From: Brachypterus glaber
Taxonomy: Eukaryota; Arthropoda; Insecta; Coleoptera; Kateretidae
Assembly: GCA_958510825.1 (NCBI GenBank)
Contig: OY294048.1
Span: 16,633,589-16,697,588, forward strand
DNA: 64,000 nt
Reading direction: 5' to 3'
The notes under the pieces: model-generated
Told to the model about the DNA's origin: nothing
Database searches by the model: none
What the model saw: the letters and a program-made list of their open reading frames with translations, nothing else
Translations under genes and position numbers: made by a program
Shown: positions 42,785 to 53,900 of the stretch, in pieces
Numbering within the stretch: the first letter of the stretch is position 1
Layout of the letters: the number at the start of each line of letters is the position of its first letter

Positions 42785-42988
42785 GCATCCCCTAAGTCCA
42801 GGACTTGTGTGGGCTAGTAGTAGAGGGAACCACAGGCTTGAAATGACTTTCGAACCAACGACTTCGCCAAATTTCAATTATTAATTAACTGAAAAAGGAA
42901 AATTTGCGCCGGTGAGAATCGAACTCACCCTATTTTGGGTAGTAAACTCGTCAAGTACGAAGCGGTAGACCACTACACCAATACTCCC
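42785..42988 (-). mobile_element. tRNA-derived SINE
   Basis: On the minus strand the 5' part reads GGGAGTATTGGTGTAGTGG, an A-box-like segment, and 50 bases later GGTGAGTTCGATTCTCACC, a perfect T-arm with B box. The 3' acceptor half does not pair with the 5' end and the anticodon arm is malformed, so it is not a functional tRNA. About 120 bases of unrelated body follow, ending near GTCCTGGACTTAGGGGATGC. It splits mariner-like sequence. I could not fix a target duplication. Confidence 0.6.
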
Positions 42989-43052
42989 TTAAAATTCATT
43001 TTCAATTTTTAAAATCGGATAAGCCGTTCCGGAGATATCCATTAAAATAGTT

Positions 43053-43415
43053 TCAAAAAATTAAAAAAAGTAATATTGAAAAAAATCTTATATTTGAAAA
43101 GTAAAGGTACCTTAATTGTGTTATTGGCCAAATTCTAACATTACTACATCCATATGACATAAAAGGCTCGAAATGATCACCATTTTCAACAATGCACTGT
43201 TCAAATCTGTACGTTAAATTTCTTCTGCAAGCTGCATTTAGCATATCCGGATTAATATTCTCACAAGCATTAGTAATGCGTGTCTTCAAGTCCTCTAGGT
43301 AGTCAGTTGGTTATGTTTGGTAAACTATTCCTTCCACATAACAAAATCTAGTGGAATTAGGTCAGGAGAGCTTGGTGGCCAAGAAATTATTCCTCAGAAA
43401 ACATATCGGAATTAA
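43053..43415 (-). pseudogene. Mariner-like transposase C-terminus (arm A)
   Basis: Translation of the minus strand gives a WPPSSPDLIPLDF block, the conserved neighbourhood of the third catalytic aspartate of the DD(E/D) transposase. After a frame change comes LKTRITNACENINPD followed by an HFE-containing end (ENGDHFEPF), the familiar C-terminal signature of insect mariner-like transposases. A stop and at least one frameshift separate the two parts, and everything upstream of the third aspartate is missing. The frame at 43053-43289 is the best preserved stretch. Confidence 0.8.
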
Positions 43416-43621
43416 TATTATGAGGTAGAAACGTGATGGCAGCAGGACCGCGCTCCCTGTCATGGTATTAATTCCGTCACTCAACATTTAAATAATAATT
43501 TTCCAAAAAAATGGATTGTAAACAAGGGAATAATTTCTTGGCCACCAAGCTCTCCTGATATAACGCTACTAGATTTTTTTATGAGGAAGCAATAGTTTAC
43601 CAAACATAACCAACTGACTGA

Positions 43622-43764
43622 GGGCCTATCCAGAAGCTTGCATAAGAACATAAAACATAAGAATGCGATGACGTGATTGGCTTACAAGATACATGGCGGC
43701 ACATCAAGCCAATCACGACATCGCATCCTTATGCACTTATGTTGTTATGCCTGTGGATATGCCC
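43622..43764. mobile_element. MITE in arm B with TGA target duplication
   Basis: The inverted ends GGGCCTATCCAGAAGC and its counterpart GGATATGCCC, with CATAAG, ATGCGATG and GTGATTGGCTT pairs inside, cover 143 bp. TGA is present on both sides (43619-43621, 43765-43767), while the uninterrupted arm A has CTGACTACCTAG at that place. A 3-bp TNA-type duplication suggests the PIF/Harbinger group (inference). Confidence 0.75.
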
Positions 43765-43826
43765 TGACCTAGAGGACTTAAATACAGGCATTACTAATGC
43801 TTGTCAGACTATTAATCCGAATATGA

Positions 43827-44244
43827 CATATCGTCTTGTAAATTTCAGAACGTCGTATCTCAAAAAAACAACTTTACAGGAATGAGAAATAACTCTTTCT
43901 CGCATTATACATAGGTTGAAAATGTACTTTTTTAATATAAACTTAATACATTTTTAATGATTAACTTACCTTAAATCATTTTATTGTGTATAAAATAAAT
44001 ACAAATAAAAACCTAATGTTTATAGATACGACATTTGGATGCTCAAAATTAATAAAATTTTTTAAGATACGAGCTTTGAAACATTATTATATTAATATTT
44101 TAACAAAATATAATTAATTATTATAATTATTATATAAATATTATTTTTTTTAGATGTAAATTGATAATATAAAGCGTTTAAGTTCAAAATCTCAAAATCG
44201 AAAAAAATTGAGATACGATGTCCTAAAATTTACAAGACGATATG
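43827..44244. mobile_element. MITE in arm B with CATATCGTC ends
   Basis: The inverted termini CATATCGTCTTGTAAATTT and GTCTTGTAAATTTTAGGACA, including a GTATCTCAA pair, cover about 418 bp of AT-rich DNA. The insertion point is given by comparison with arm A between ATATG and GCAGC. No coding frame. Confidence 0.7.
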
Positions 44245-44430
44245 CAGCTTGCAGAAGAAATTTAATGTCACGATTTGAACAGTGCATAGTTGAAAATGGC
44301 GGTCATTTCGAGCATTTTATATCATATGGATGTAGTGAATGTTAGAATTTGGCCAATAATAAAATTAATATACCTTTATTTTTCAAATATAAGGTTTTTT
44401 TCAATATTACTTTTTTGGGTCTTTCTTTTT

Positions 44431-45014
44431 TTATTTAGATCAATAACGGACTATGTAATTTAACAGAACTTAATTACTTTTATACAGAAGTTTATGAAGA
44501 ATCTATGAAAACAAATGTATTTTTATCCAACTTGGAAATTCATCCATGGTCGTAAACGTCTAAACTTCTTATAAGCTATTTTTAATTTATTTATGAAATG
44601 TATTTTTTTTACAGTGCTGCAAGACAAACTGCTCTAGTTTCCCCTGTTTTGAATGATTCAGGTCCTGGACTCTGGGTCGGCCCAAGGGTGGAGCAGGACA
44701 CGATCCGGTATTACTTATTAGTGCCTGGACTAGTTAGTTGCATACATGCATACATATTGTAGGTATTATACTCAGAACCAGTGTCTAAGCTCTACAGCAA
44801 GCTCTCCTTGTTTACTGCTTAACATAATGAATATTTAGTATGTTTAACAACCCTTTGTGTATGTCGTATCTTTTGAAATATTAGCATCATTAAACAACGA
44901 ATATTGTATTTTACTGCATGCAATGTAATTTAATATTTTAAAATTTACTAACAAGGATGTAAATACATTTTATACAATTATACAAAATGATTGTAATGTG
45001 TTTTTATGTACATA
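44431..45014. other. Spacer
   Basis: No gene seen. An isolated GGACTATGTAATTTAA at 44449 matches the core of the 49-bp minisatellite at 47645, a possible fragment of that element. Confidence 0.4.
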
Positions 45015-45017
45015 TGT

Positions 45018-45608
45018 AGTACCATCTACTAAATTTCTTGGAATCCATATTGATAAGGCTCTGGAGTGGTCTCAACATATAACTAATCTTAGTACTAGAC
45101 TAAAAAAATCTTTATATTCGATCAGAATGATTTAAAGACCTCTAAAACGGTATACTTTGCCTACTTCCAGTCGCTTCTTCAATATGGAATCACTTTTAGG
45201 GGTCAAAGTTCATGGAAAATCTATTTGTTATACAAAAGAGAACCTTACGTTCCATTTTGGATTTGGGCTATATGGAAAGTTGTAGGGGTAAATTCAAAGA
45301 AAACAAAATATTAACTATCTTTGGTTTGTATATATTTGAGTGTGTGATGTTTTTGTTTAAAAACCAAGAACAGTTTGATCACTTACGGGGCAGCGGTAGA
45401 ACTAGAACCATAGACTATAACTATCCTAGGCATAGGTTTGCCACTTTTGAGAAGGGTATCTACTACTCCTCAATATCATTTTTTAATCGTCTTCCCAACG
45501 AAATAAAAATGTTAGAGTCACCTAGATTATTTAAAAGATATTTAAGTAACTTTTTAATTAACAATATTTTTCCTTATTTTCGGTTTAGAATTACTTTTTT
45601 TTTTTGTT
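45018..45608 (+). pseudogene. LINE ORF2 C-terminal relic (CR1/jockey-like)
   Basis: Several frames together give the post-palm region of a non-LTR reverse transcriptase: STKFLGIHIDKALEWSQHI, SLLQYGITFRG, FVIQKRTLRSILDL, ESCRGKFKENKILT, LYIFECVMF, YPRHRFATFEKGIYYSSISF, FNRLPNEIKMLESPRLFKR. The order and spacing match the C-terminal tails of CR1 and related LINEs. Two frameshifts and a stop occur near 45130-45220, and the last 132 codons (45212-45610) are open. The endonuclease and the catalytic palm are absent. It is not closely related to the jockey copies in this window. Confidence 0.85.
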
Positions 45609-45728
45609 AAAAAAATTACTGTAGAATTTGTACTGTAATATTAAAAATAAAGTATACTATTTTTCATACGACCTAAAACCTAACCATAAAAAAACGCACA
45701 AATTGTCTTAAATTAATTTTAATAATTT

Positions 45729-45955
45729 GACGTTTTGTATTTTTTTGTTTTCACTTGTCACTTTTCGACTGATGTCTTGCCATGGCAACGGGTGGAAAAT
45801 AAGCACTAACTACTAACTAGTTCGTAGAAAAACGTCTTTTTCCTACGACCTAGTTAGTAGCTAGTGCCTATTTTCCACCCGTTGCCTATGACAACGGTTG
45901 GGAAGTGACAATCAGCTGATTTTACATATTTGCTGTCAGAAAATTAGTAAACGTC
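45729..45955. repeat. Fold-back MITE, 227 bp
   Basis: The outer arms begin GACGTTTTGTA / AGTAAACGTC. The inner arms CAACGGGTGGAAAATA.GCACTA and TAGTGCCTATTTTCCACCCG are nearly perfect, with AACTAGTTCGTAG and complement at the loop. Confidence 0.8.
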
Positions 45956-46712
45956 AAACAGATAACCTAAAATTGACAAACTATTTTTAAGATAATTTTT
46001 GCACTCTCGTGCAAAAACTAGGTTCGGGTACTCGGTGCCTAATAAACTATTCCTGTGTGTACTCCACTGTATTCAGATTGCTAACAATGTTCCTTGTTTA
46101 AAGTGTTATTTTAGTAGAACACAATAACGTATTCTAAATGCAACATTGTCGAGTGGTATTAGTAATGCGACACAAGAAAAGCCCCTGTTATTACCAGAGG
46201 AAAAGCTTCGGAAAGATTTTCCAACGAATCGTAAGAATTAATTAGCCTGCGCGATAATTGATATTAATTGCCTTTTCTTATTTTCCACTTACTTAATTAT
46301 ACTTATTCTACCACTCAATGTGTAAGCGACATTAAAATATTAGTCAGGAACCGTCTTTATGCAAAATACTGCTACCAGCAAAAGATATATTTTCCCCTAT
46401 AAGTATTTCTCTCTCTCTCTCTCTTTCTAACTCTCTCCTTCCTATTTTTGGTTACTTTCCAACGAGTTATGTGCACTATTTTTTCTACTATCCCGAAAAA
46501 AAATTCTTATTTAAAAAATTTTCTATTTTTATTAATTTTTGAGAAAAGCAAATCACAAAATAATAATAAATAGCATACAAATTTATATATGTATGTCAAA
46601 CAGGAAATATGATTTTCATTTGCCTTTAGTTTTCTTGGTGTTATATTTACATAGCTGTTTAATGGGTTGCCTATATGTTTGTCCTGAATGAAGGTAAATT
46701 TGACATAGAGGA
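45956..46712. other. AT-rich spacer
   Basis: Contains a (CT)n patch at 46409-46425. No gene seen. Confidence 0.4.
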
Positions 46713-46871
46713 TCGTAGGAATAGCGATTTTCCTAACAAGTGTGGAAAGAGGCTCTTTTTCGCACTAGATTGCATTTGCCTGAATGAGTTTAGCGTAGCG
46801 GAGTTTAGGCAAGCATTCGAGTGGGGAAAACCCTCTTTACACATGCGTTAGGAACAATATTTTTTCTACGA
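46713..46871. repeat. Fold-back MITE, 159 bp
   Basis: The inverted ends TCGTAGGAATAGCGATTTTC and a right end ending CTACGA pair through CCTAAC / GTTAGG and GTGTGGAAAGAGG. An inner TTTGCCTGAATGAGTTTAG / GAGTTTAGGCAAGC stem completes the hairpin. Confidence 0.75.
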
Positions 46872-47325
46872 GCCACTTAAAAATAAAATATGCATTTATG
46901 TATATAAGTATACTTAATTAAATAAATTTTATTTTTATATTTTTTCCAATAGAAAAACAATTAACAATTAAGAAATTTAATTTTTTTATTTTATGAATAA
47001 ATATAAGAAAAATAACAGAACAGATTTAAGACATTAAACAGTTTTAACAATTATTAAAAAGAATAGAACATTAGTTTTTACCAATTCTATTTTGGTTGAA
47101 CATTAAGGATAAATTTGTAGCAGTTTTCATTTGCATTTGCCATTTCCATTATTACTTTAGGCAAAAATTTATCTTCTTCTTTAAGGATCATCATTTTCTT
47201 TTATAAAAACTTTACAATTGACAACACAATTGACACGAATATACTAGCTATCATGTTAATCGGTCGCCATGGAAACAATTGTCTTACCAAGCTACTAGTT
47301 TTTATGAAATAATTATGGGTGCGGT
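46872..47325. other. AT-rich spacer
   Basis: No gene or repeat recognised. Confidence 0.4.
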
Positions 47326-47905
47326 TTAAGCAGTTTATACTCGTATTAAGGGTGCAAATCGTTTGGTTTATTAAACCAAATGAACTTTACGCTACGACAT
47401 TTCAAAAAAGCTTTGACACATAGACTTATAATTTGGAACAAACATTTTCTAAGTAGTAAATATTTTTTTTCAAATTTCAAGTCTCTATGTCAAAGCGTTC
47501 TTGAAATATCGTAGTGTTTAAGTTGTTTTAAAAGCATTTTTAATATGATTGTATGTTAATTTTTTAAAAAATTATTAAACACACCATAAGTATTGCAAAT
47601 ATAAAAAAAATCGTTTTTTTTTACGTTTGTTTTTATAATAAAAAGTCTATGCAAAATATTACCATTCCGGACTATGTAATTTTTAGCGTTCCGGTCTTTG
47701 CAAAATATTACCATTCTGGACTATGTAATTTTTACCGTTCCGGTCTATGCAAAATATTAGCATTATGGACTATGTAATTTTTACTGTTCCGGTCTACGCA
47801 AAACATTACCATTACGGACTATGTAATTTTTACCATTCCGGTCTATGGCAACATATTACCATTTACGGACTATGTAATTTAATGTAATTTATTTTTACCG
47901 TGTAC
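47326..47905 (+). mobile_element. Dispersed repeat with internal 49-bp minisatellite
   Basis: Starts AAGCAGTTTATACTCGTATT and ends ACCGTGTAC. An internal inverted repeat pairs about 47385-47440 with 47478-47530. The 3' part is a minisatellite. The ends match the shorter copy at 11207-11352. No coding capacity. Confidence 0.7.
47645..47889 (+). repeat. 49-bp minisatellite, five copies
   Basis: Units start GTCTATGCAAAATATTACCA at 47645, 47694, 47743, 47792 and 47841, exactly 49 bp apart, each with GGACTATGTAATTTTTA and GTTCCG. The last copy merges into the element's end. Confidence 0.93.
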
Positions 47906-47940
47906 GTTTATAAGTGTATAATAGTTATTTATGGTACTAG

Positions 47941-48032
47941 TGGGTAAAGTAAGATATTGCACATGAGAAAATTAACCTGCGAGGTGTCAGCCAAGCAGGT
48001 TAATTTTCGGGAGGGCAATATCGGTTTACCCA
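47941..48032. repeat. Fold-back hairpin, 92 bp
   Basis: TGGGTAAAGTAAGATATTGC and AAAATTAACCTGC pair with GCAGGTTAATTTT and GCAATATCGGTTTACCCA. Confidence 0.8.
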
Positions 48033-48650
48033 TGAATGCCATACAAGGTTTTATCCAATAAATAGCTTAGGAATTCATATTTTTATTAAAAATTTTAATG
48101 ACATTTACAAGAAAATAATTTGACAAGTGACAGTTGAGTGGGTAATATAAATAATTATCCACTCAATGAAGTAAAAGCCACGCGGGGGTTATTATTGAGT
48201 TTATCTATTTAAAATAAAGCTGGTAATTGTCTTATTATCTGTATGTATTGGATAAAACATTAAATTAATGTTTGATGTCATTAATTTGACATTTATTTTA
48301 ACAAAATTACATAATTTTAGAACTCTCTTCGATTTAATATCGACGATATAAAATGTTAAACTTAAAATAACTCAAATAGTTGATTTTGAGCATATGTTTG
48401 GATTTAGTAGACATTTCGCGAAAGTGATCGCTGATTTTATAGGCCAGTTAAATTTTATTATTTTTAATACATCCAACAAAGTATCAAAGTGCCCCTGCAT
48501 AACATAATGTTTCAATTAAATTTATAGGAAGCTGTAGTTTAATATTATTCCTACTAAGTTAAAAGGGCTTGCTCACATATGTAAAAATATTTTTATAAAT
48601 TAAAAGAAAGATTAATTTACTTTATTTTCTTTAAAATTTTAAAGAAACTT
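48033..48650. other. AT-rich spacer
   Basis: No gene or repeat recognised. Confidence 0.4.
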
Positions 48651-48654
48651 TGGC

Positions 48655-48692
48655 CTTCTTCTTCTTCTTCTTCTTCTTCTTCTTCTTCTTCT

Positions 48693-48739
<47 letters not shown>

Positions 48740-49245
48740 TTCTTCTTCTTCTTCTTCTTCTTCTTCTTCTTCGTCTTCCTCCTTTTTTTCTTCTTCGCCT
48801 TCTTCCTTTTTCCTCTAGTTTCTCTGCATCCACTTCTTTCTCTTCTTCCTCGTTTTCATCTCCTTTTTTTTTCTTTCCCTTTTTCTCTTCTTCCCATTCT
48901 TTCTTTTTTCCATCTTCTTTCTCTTCTTCCCCTTTTTACTATTCTTTCTCTTCTTTCTATTTTACCTTTTCTTCTTCTTTTTCCTTTTCTTCCTCTACTT
49001 CCTCTTCTTCCTCTTCTTTCTCTTCTTTCTCTTTTTCTCATTTTACTTACTCCTCCTACTTTTCTTCCTCTTCTTCCTCTTATTCCTATTCTTTTTCTTG
49101 TTCCTCTTATTTCTCTCCTTTCTCTTTTTTACTCTTTACCCTCATATTTTTTCTACCTCTTCTTCCTCTTCTTTCTCTTCTTTATTTTCACCCTTTTTTC
49201 CTCGGCTTCCTCTTCTTTAAATTCTTACGTTTCTTTTTCTTTGTA
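48655..49245 (+). repeat. (CTT)n-derived polypyrimidine tract, about 590 bp
   Basis: A nearly pure CTT array at 48657-48780 grades into degenerate C/T-only sequence up to 49245. The long F/L-rich and R-rich open frames across it are artefacts. The gradient suggests growth at the left and decay to the right. Confidence 0.95.
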
Positions 49246-49820
49246 ATTTTCTTTAGATTACATTATGGATATCTGAAGAGACCTGTGTGCCCTTTTTTCA
49301 ATTAAGTTTATTAAATATTTATAACTTTCGAGTAAGTGTTTTATGAGGTAGTTTTACGTTTTGTTAAAAGTGTTTTTTTTTATTATTTAATAAATGGTAG
49401 GCATGTTTCACTTTTATATAAATTTTATTACCTTTCTTAACATCAAGGACTTTACAGTGTACTAAATTAAAATATATACTTCCTTTAATATTTTTATAGT
49501 TTTGGTTTAATAACCGTCACTGTATTTTTAAGATTTTATTAAATATTTTTATATTTTTACAAAATTAAACCATAACATATGGTTTATAACACGCCGGGCG
49601 CGGCTTTTATTATACTTAATATGGTTTATACAAAGATGAAAAACAAAGCTTTTCCATTCATTCACAACGTTTTAATTTATTATGTACATTTCATGTACTA
49701 TACGGTTATCAAGTTACTCAGGCGATGTTTATGAATTGCAAAAACTACTAATATTTTTAAATATTAAATTAAAATTAAAAGGAATGGTTTTTATTGGAAG
49801 CACCTTCGAATTTTGTTGTA
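49246..49820. other. AT-rich spacer
   Basis: No gene or repeat recognised. Confidence 0.4.
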
Positions 49821-50812
49821 TATACAGGGTGTCGCAAAATAATTTTACCACTCTTTGCAATTTTCTTCCAGTGTTTATAACAAAGTACATTAACGTTTTT
49901 TTTTTTATTTAGTTCATATTTTTAACTGATGGCCATTTCAATCTATACAGCGCGCTGCAGCATTGGCATCGTGAAGCAAGCTATGGAATTGCACACATTT
50001 GAAAACATTTCGTTCGAAATTTTAGCACATTTCTGTAGAGGCTAACTTTAATTCATTAACGGTACGTACCATAAAGTTTTTTTAATTATTCTTGAAGATT
50101 TTGGCGATGAGGGATTTTATTTTAAACAAAATGAAGCTCAACCATATAACCATAGTGATGTAAGGCCATTACATTGTAAGGAAACTTTCAAGTATTACGT
50201 AACGCATATTTGATCATTTTGGACTTTTTGGAAAAAAAGAGAATTGATAAAGCTAAAAACACTTTTGTATTCCTGTAGAAACAAAATTTGCTTATAAAAT
50301 CGCTTTTATTCCAATAATTTAGGGAAATAAACCATTGTTTTGTTGGGCCTAGTCATTTCGCTTACGACGCATGCGTATCTTACGTTGCCATGGTAATTTC
50401 GAGATTGTTTACAAGCGTTAAGGTTTAAAATAACTATACCTTACAAAAATAAACTTTAATAGGTGAATAGGACGCAGAGGTCCTGTAGAATACCCAACGA
50501 AATCACCAGACCTCACGCCACTGGATTTTTTCTTGTGGAGTTTTCTTAAAAATAAATCTTATGGTACAAAACCTGCAACTGTTGATAAAGTGAAGGTAAC
50601 CATCATAAGGGAATGTGCTGAAATTCCGAATGAATTGGTTTTAAATGTGTGCGATTCAAGATGTATAGATCGGAATGGTCACCAATTTAAAAATATGAAT
50701 TAAATACAAAAAAAAAAGTGAATGTAGTTATTTATAAATATTGGAAGCAAATAGTAACTTAAGAAATACTTTATAAGTGTGGTAACATTTTTTTACGACA
50801 GCCCTGTATATA
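49821..50812 (+). mobile_element. Mariner-like element, relic
   Basis: The inverted ends TATACAGGGTGTCGCAAAAT and a right end reading CGACAGCCCTGTATA bracket 992 bp flanked by TA. GGTAACA/TTACCAC subterminal pairs support the termini. Only the 3' end of the transposase is readable (50494-50703). The 5' two thirds has lost its frame or been replaced by AT-rich sequence. Confidence 0.8.
50494..50703 (+). pseudogene. Mariner-like transposase C-terminal fragment
   Basis: A 69-codon open stretch starting PTKSPDLTPLDFFLW, which contains the third catalytic aspartate and the conserved PLDFFLW block. It continues LKNKSYGTKPATVDKVK and an ECAEIPNELV segment, and ends HQFKNMN before TAA. This is the usual C-terminus of insect mariner-like transposases (compare the HFE end at 43150). 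The first two catalytic residues and the DNA-binding domain are not recognisable upstream, so the gene is dead. It is not the same subfamily copy as the pair at 43-44 kb. Confidence 0.85.
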
Positions 50813-50882
50813 ACTACTAGTACTACAACTATACCAACTAAGCTGACACTTAATTAGATATAAGAAACAGTATATTTTATAC

Positions 50883-50985
50883 CAAGGTAGAGAAGTTATT
50901 AGATGCGTGGGTCCATTATATACAGAGAAGCGCAGCTTCGAGGGTTATAATGGATCTGCGACTATAATAATATTTTCTACCGTTG
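50883..50985. repeat. Fold-back MITE, GGTAGAAAA family, copy 2
   Basis: CAAGGTAGAGAAGTTATTAG and GGGTCCATTATA pair with TATAATGGATCTGC and TAATATTTTCTACCGTTG. Related in sequence and size to 31326-31432. Confidence 0.65.
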
Positions 50986-53900
50986 TTTACTTATAGGATT
51001 TTTTCGTTGCTAGAACTTTTTCCCATAGTTTATCTCTTTTTACATAAAAATCCATAATGCATAGTTTAAACTATATGTGCAATATATAAAAACAAAAGAA
51101 TTTAAACCATTTAAATCAAATGTCATAAGTTAAATTGAATTAAATTATAATTATAATATAAATATCAAAAGCATAAAATGTCTGGTATAATTGATCCACA
51201 GTAGTGAAATTATTCATTGAAAAATCCAAGTTGGAGCAACCCAGTTAACCTCGGTTTGTGTCTACGTTCTAATTTTCTTTGTTGATTAGTAATAAGCACA
51301 ATAAACACAATAATCACAAAAGTCGCTGGGTATAGAAATGGGTTAATAACTTAAATTAAAGTAAATAATAGTAATTTCTAAATCCAGTGTTAAAAAAAAT
51401 TAATTTAGATTTTTTTTTTTATTTTTTTTGCATTAATCTCTCTAGGTTATTAGCAATTACTTTATAATTACATTGTTTTTGAGGTACCAAATATTACAAA
51501 TATGTATATAATAGATAAAAATAAATATTTTTTTTTGCATGAGATTTGCCTCAGTTAAGAATTTAAACAAATTGTCCAAGTCGCTGATTAAAACTGTATT
51601 TAAGTTTTTTTTTTAATTTATACTTAGTTTGCAAGTGGTATTATCTTCTACACTCTAAAATAAAATGTTTTACAGTAAGAATGCACGCACATACTTCACA
51701 CAAGTCGATTTAAATAAGCTATCGTAAAATTCTAATCCAATATTCACTTTACCAGATGGATTTAAAATTGAATTCGTCCTTTTGAATATCCTTCCGAGGT
51801 TAATGATATTTATCTAAGAGAAATCGGACGCACATCTTTCAAAGTTGATGCATTCAGGACGCCCTCAAAGGTCTTTTTCCATAAATAAATATCAATTCTA
51901 CGCTTCTCATATATTATCAATGCACTGGAGTTATATATGAAACATTCTTCACCAAAATATACTATTTTAAATTAACCTGCAATTTAAATGTGTTGAGATA
52001 TCTACAATTTAATAAATTTTTGAAAGAAGAAAAATGTTTAAAAAAACGCCAAGAAACGTAAAAAAGGCAATTAAAATTCTTATTAGTTTTTTTTTAATAA
52101 CGCAAGTCTTTTCTCGAGGAAAGTAACAAAGAAGAAATAACTCCTAATAGTTAAGATTATCTATTTTAACCACTTTAGTATAGTCAAATAATAAATTTAA
52201 ATTGCAATAAATGTACGCGGGCTGATATTTTAAAGGATAGTAGTGGATGGTAACAGAATACTTCTGTTAGTTTTTCACGGGGTGATTTGCTTAAGAGGTG
52301 TCCGCTATCTGGAATTTTATGGATTAGTTGCTTAATATGCATATTACGATAAAAATGCATATAACCAATTTTGTTAAGGACGAAATTTTTGACAATGTAC
52401 ACTGCAGTGTTTCTGCAACAGTTTTTTTAAAGGTTACGTTTGATATAAAAATCATAATTTGACGTTTTATTGACAATTATTATATAGTTACTTCTTTTTC
52501 AATGCGATGGCGATTTTCTCAAAAATTCGCCCTCATCAGTCAGGTTGCTAAAAAAAAAAGTCGAGTAAAACAAATACCACTATTTATAAATAAACTATAA
52601 AATAATAACAATTGTTATAAATCTACTATATAATTAGGTATATCGAATTATATCAATATTAAGTTACTTAATATAAACAATTTTAAAAACTAACCTAAAA
52701 AACGGCGCAACAGCACTACAGCAGTTTAATCCAATTTAACTTCAGCCACTTGAAACAACCAGCAGAGGGGAATTGGTAGTAGTAGGATTTGGATACTGGT
52801 TTCTGATTGGTTAAAAAACTGTCGCGACACTTTTTTTCAAGTGAAAACGCCGCTTAAATAACCAGGAATCGCCTTTTCTCGCCAGTTCGTGACTAGTTAT
52901 ACATCAAATTTATCCCTTTTACATATAATGCTTCAAATATAGCAGAATCGAGTGTATATGTAAACAGCAGCCGATAGGCAATTAAGGGCGAAAGGTATCA
53001 TCTAGTGTGCCAATCAATCAAACCAGTAAGTCGGGGATCCATTCGCACGGGCACGCAGCGAACGTGCCTGCCAAAGGCACACCGCGATTTTGCAAGTCAA
53101 TATTAGATGTAATTCTACCGGGGATACATTAACGGTGTTACTCACTTGTTTTCAATTGCCAATATATTGCACCCACGGAGATTTGTCAGAAAGGGGAACA
53201 GGGATTGTCTGTTTCAAAACGATAGTTTTTTAAAAATTACATATGTTCATAATGCAAAAACATACTTAAATTGTAAGCTCCAGCACATTCACACAAAGTA
53301 CAGCAACTCCATGGAATTTGAAACCAAGGTGCAAAATTTAAAATTGTTTATATGCCATGCTTTTATTATGAAATATAATTGTTGAGGTAAAAATTTTACA
53401 TTTCTAATTTAAAATTAATCTATTTTTCATTAATAGCTCAATAAAATTATATTTTACATAGCATGAACGCACCCTAACAAAATTAATCAAAATTTATCCA
53501 ATCGAAACACTTTTTTACGAAATTAAGTTACAGTTCATTTTAAACCGGCCAAACAAGAAATTCCATAATTCATGTGTTGTATTTAAGTAGTCTTGTATTT
53601 TACTGTTAAATTTAGATTTTTTTATTCAAATTGTAGTTGTTGTTTTTGTATCTTTAAGATAGATTCGAAAATAAAAGATTAAAATTTTGGTGGAAATTTT
53701 ATAGCCTCCGTCATCACACATTTAATTTTCTCATACATTGTATAATATACAATATACAATGTATATTAAACAAAACATAAAATAAAATAAAAAACAATAT
53801 CTCTAGTACCAATGCCAACCATACTATAATAAAGTTTGAATTTAATCCTTAACCAATTTACTATGATGTGATGTCGAAAAATTCTATTACTAATGTTGTG

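Larger units (their letters stand above)
42505..43420 (-). mobile_element. Mariner-like element, inverted-duplicate arm A
   Basis: The left end TATACAGGGTGTCCCATTAA at 42505-42524 is a typical mariner-like terminus, and AT-rich 3' sequence of the kind seen in insect relatives follows. The minus strand encodes the C-terminal end of the transposase (43053-43420). A tRNA-derived SINE interrupts the arm at 42785-42988. Sequence from about 43040 to 43400 is repeated in inverted orientation in arm B (43502-44430). Confidence 0.75.
43502..44430 (+). pseudogene. Mariner-like transposase C-terminus, inverted arm B, doubly interrupted
   Basis: The plus strand repeats arm A in the opposite orientation: ATTTCTTGGCCACCAAGC, CTAGAGGACTTAAATAC, ATTACTAATGCTTGTCAG, GCAGCTTGCAGAAGAAATTT, GAACAGTGCATAGTTGAAAA, TTAGAATTTGGCCAATAA. 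Two fold-back elements split it (43622-43764 and 43827-44244). Removing them restores colinearity with arm A, but the reading frame is decayed. The two arms face each other across about 100 bp (43400-43502), so the whole could fold into a large hairpin. Confidence 0.8.

Noticed and set aside
42905..42988. Functional tRNA gene
   Set aside because: The T-arm is perfect, but the acceptor ends do not pair, the anticodon arm has the wrong loop size and a non-tRNA body follows, so it fits a SINE better.
47645..47889. CRISPR-like array
   Set aside because: The 49-bp units are direct head-to-tail repeats without unique spacers, in a eukaryotic context. It is a minisatellite.
48639..49246. 198-codon F/L-rich frame and R-rich antisense frames
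   Set aside because: They follow the CTT tract exactly. Such frames arise automatically in any CTT repeat.
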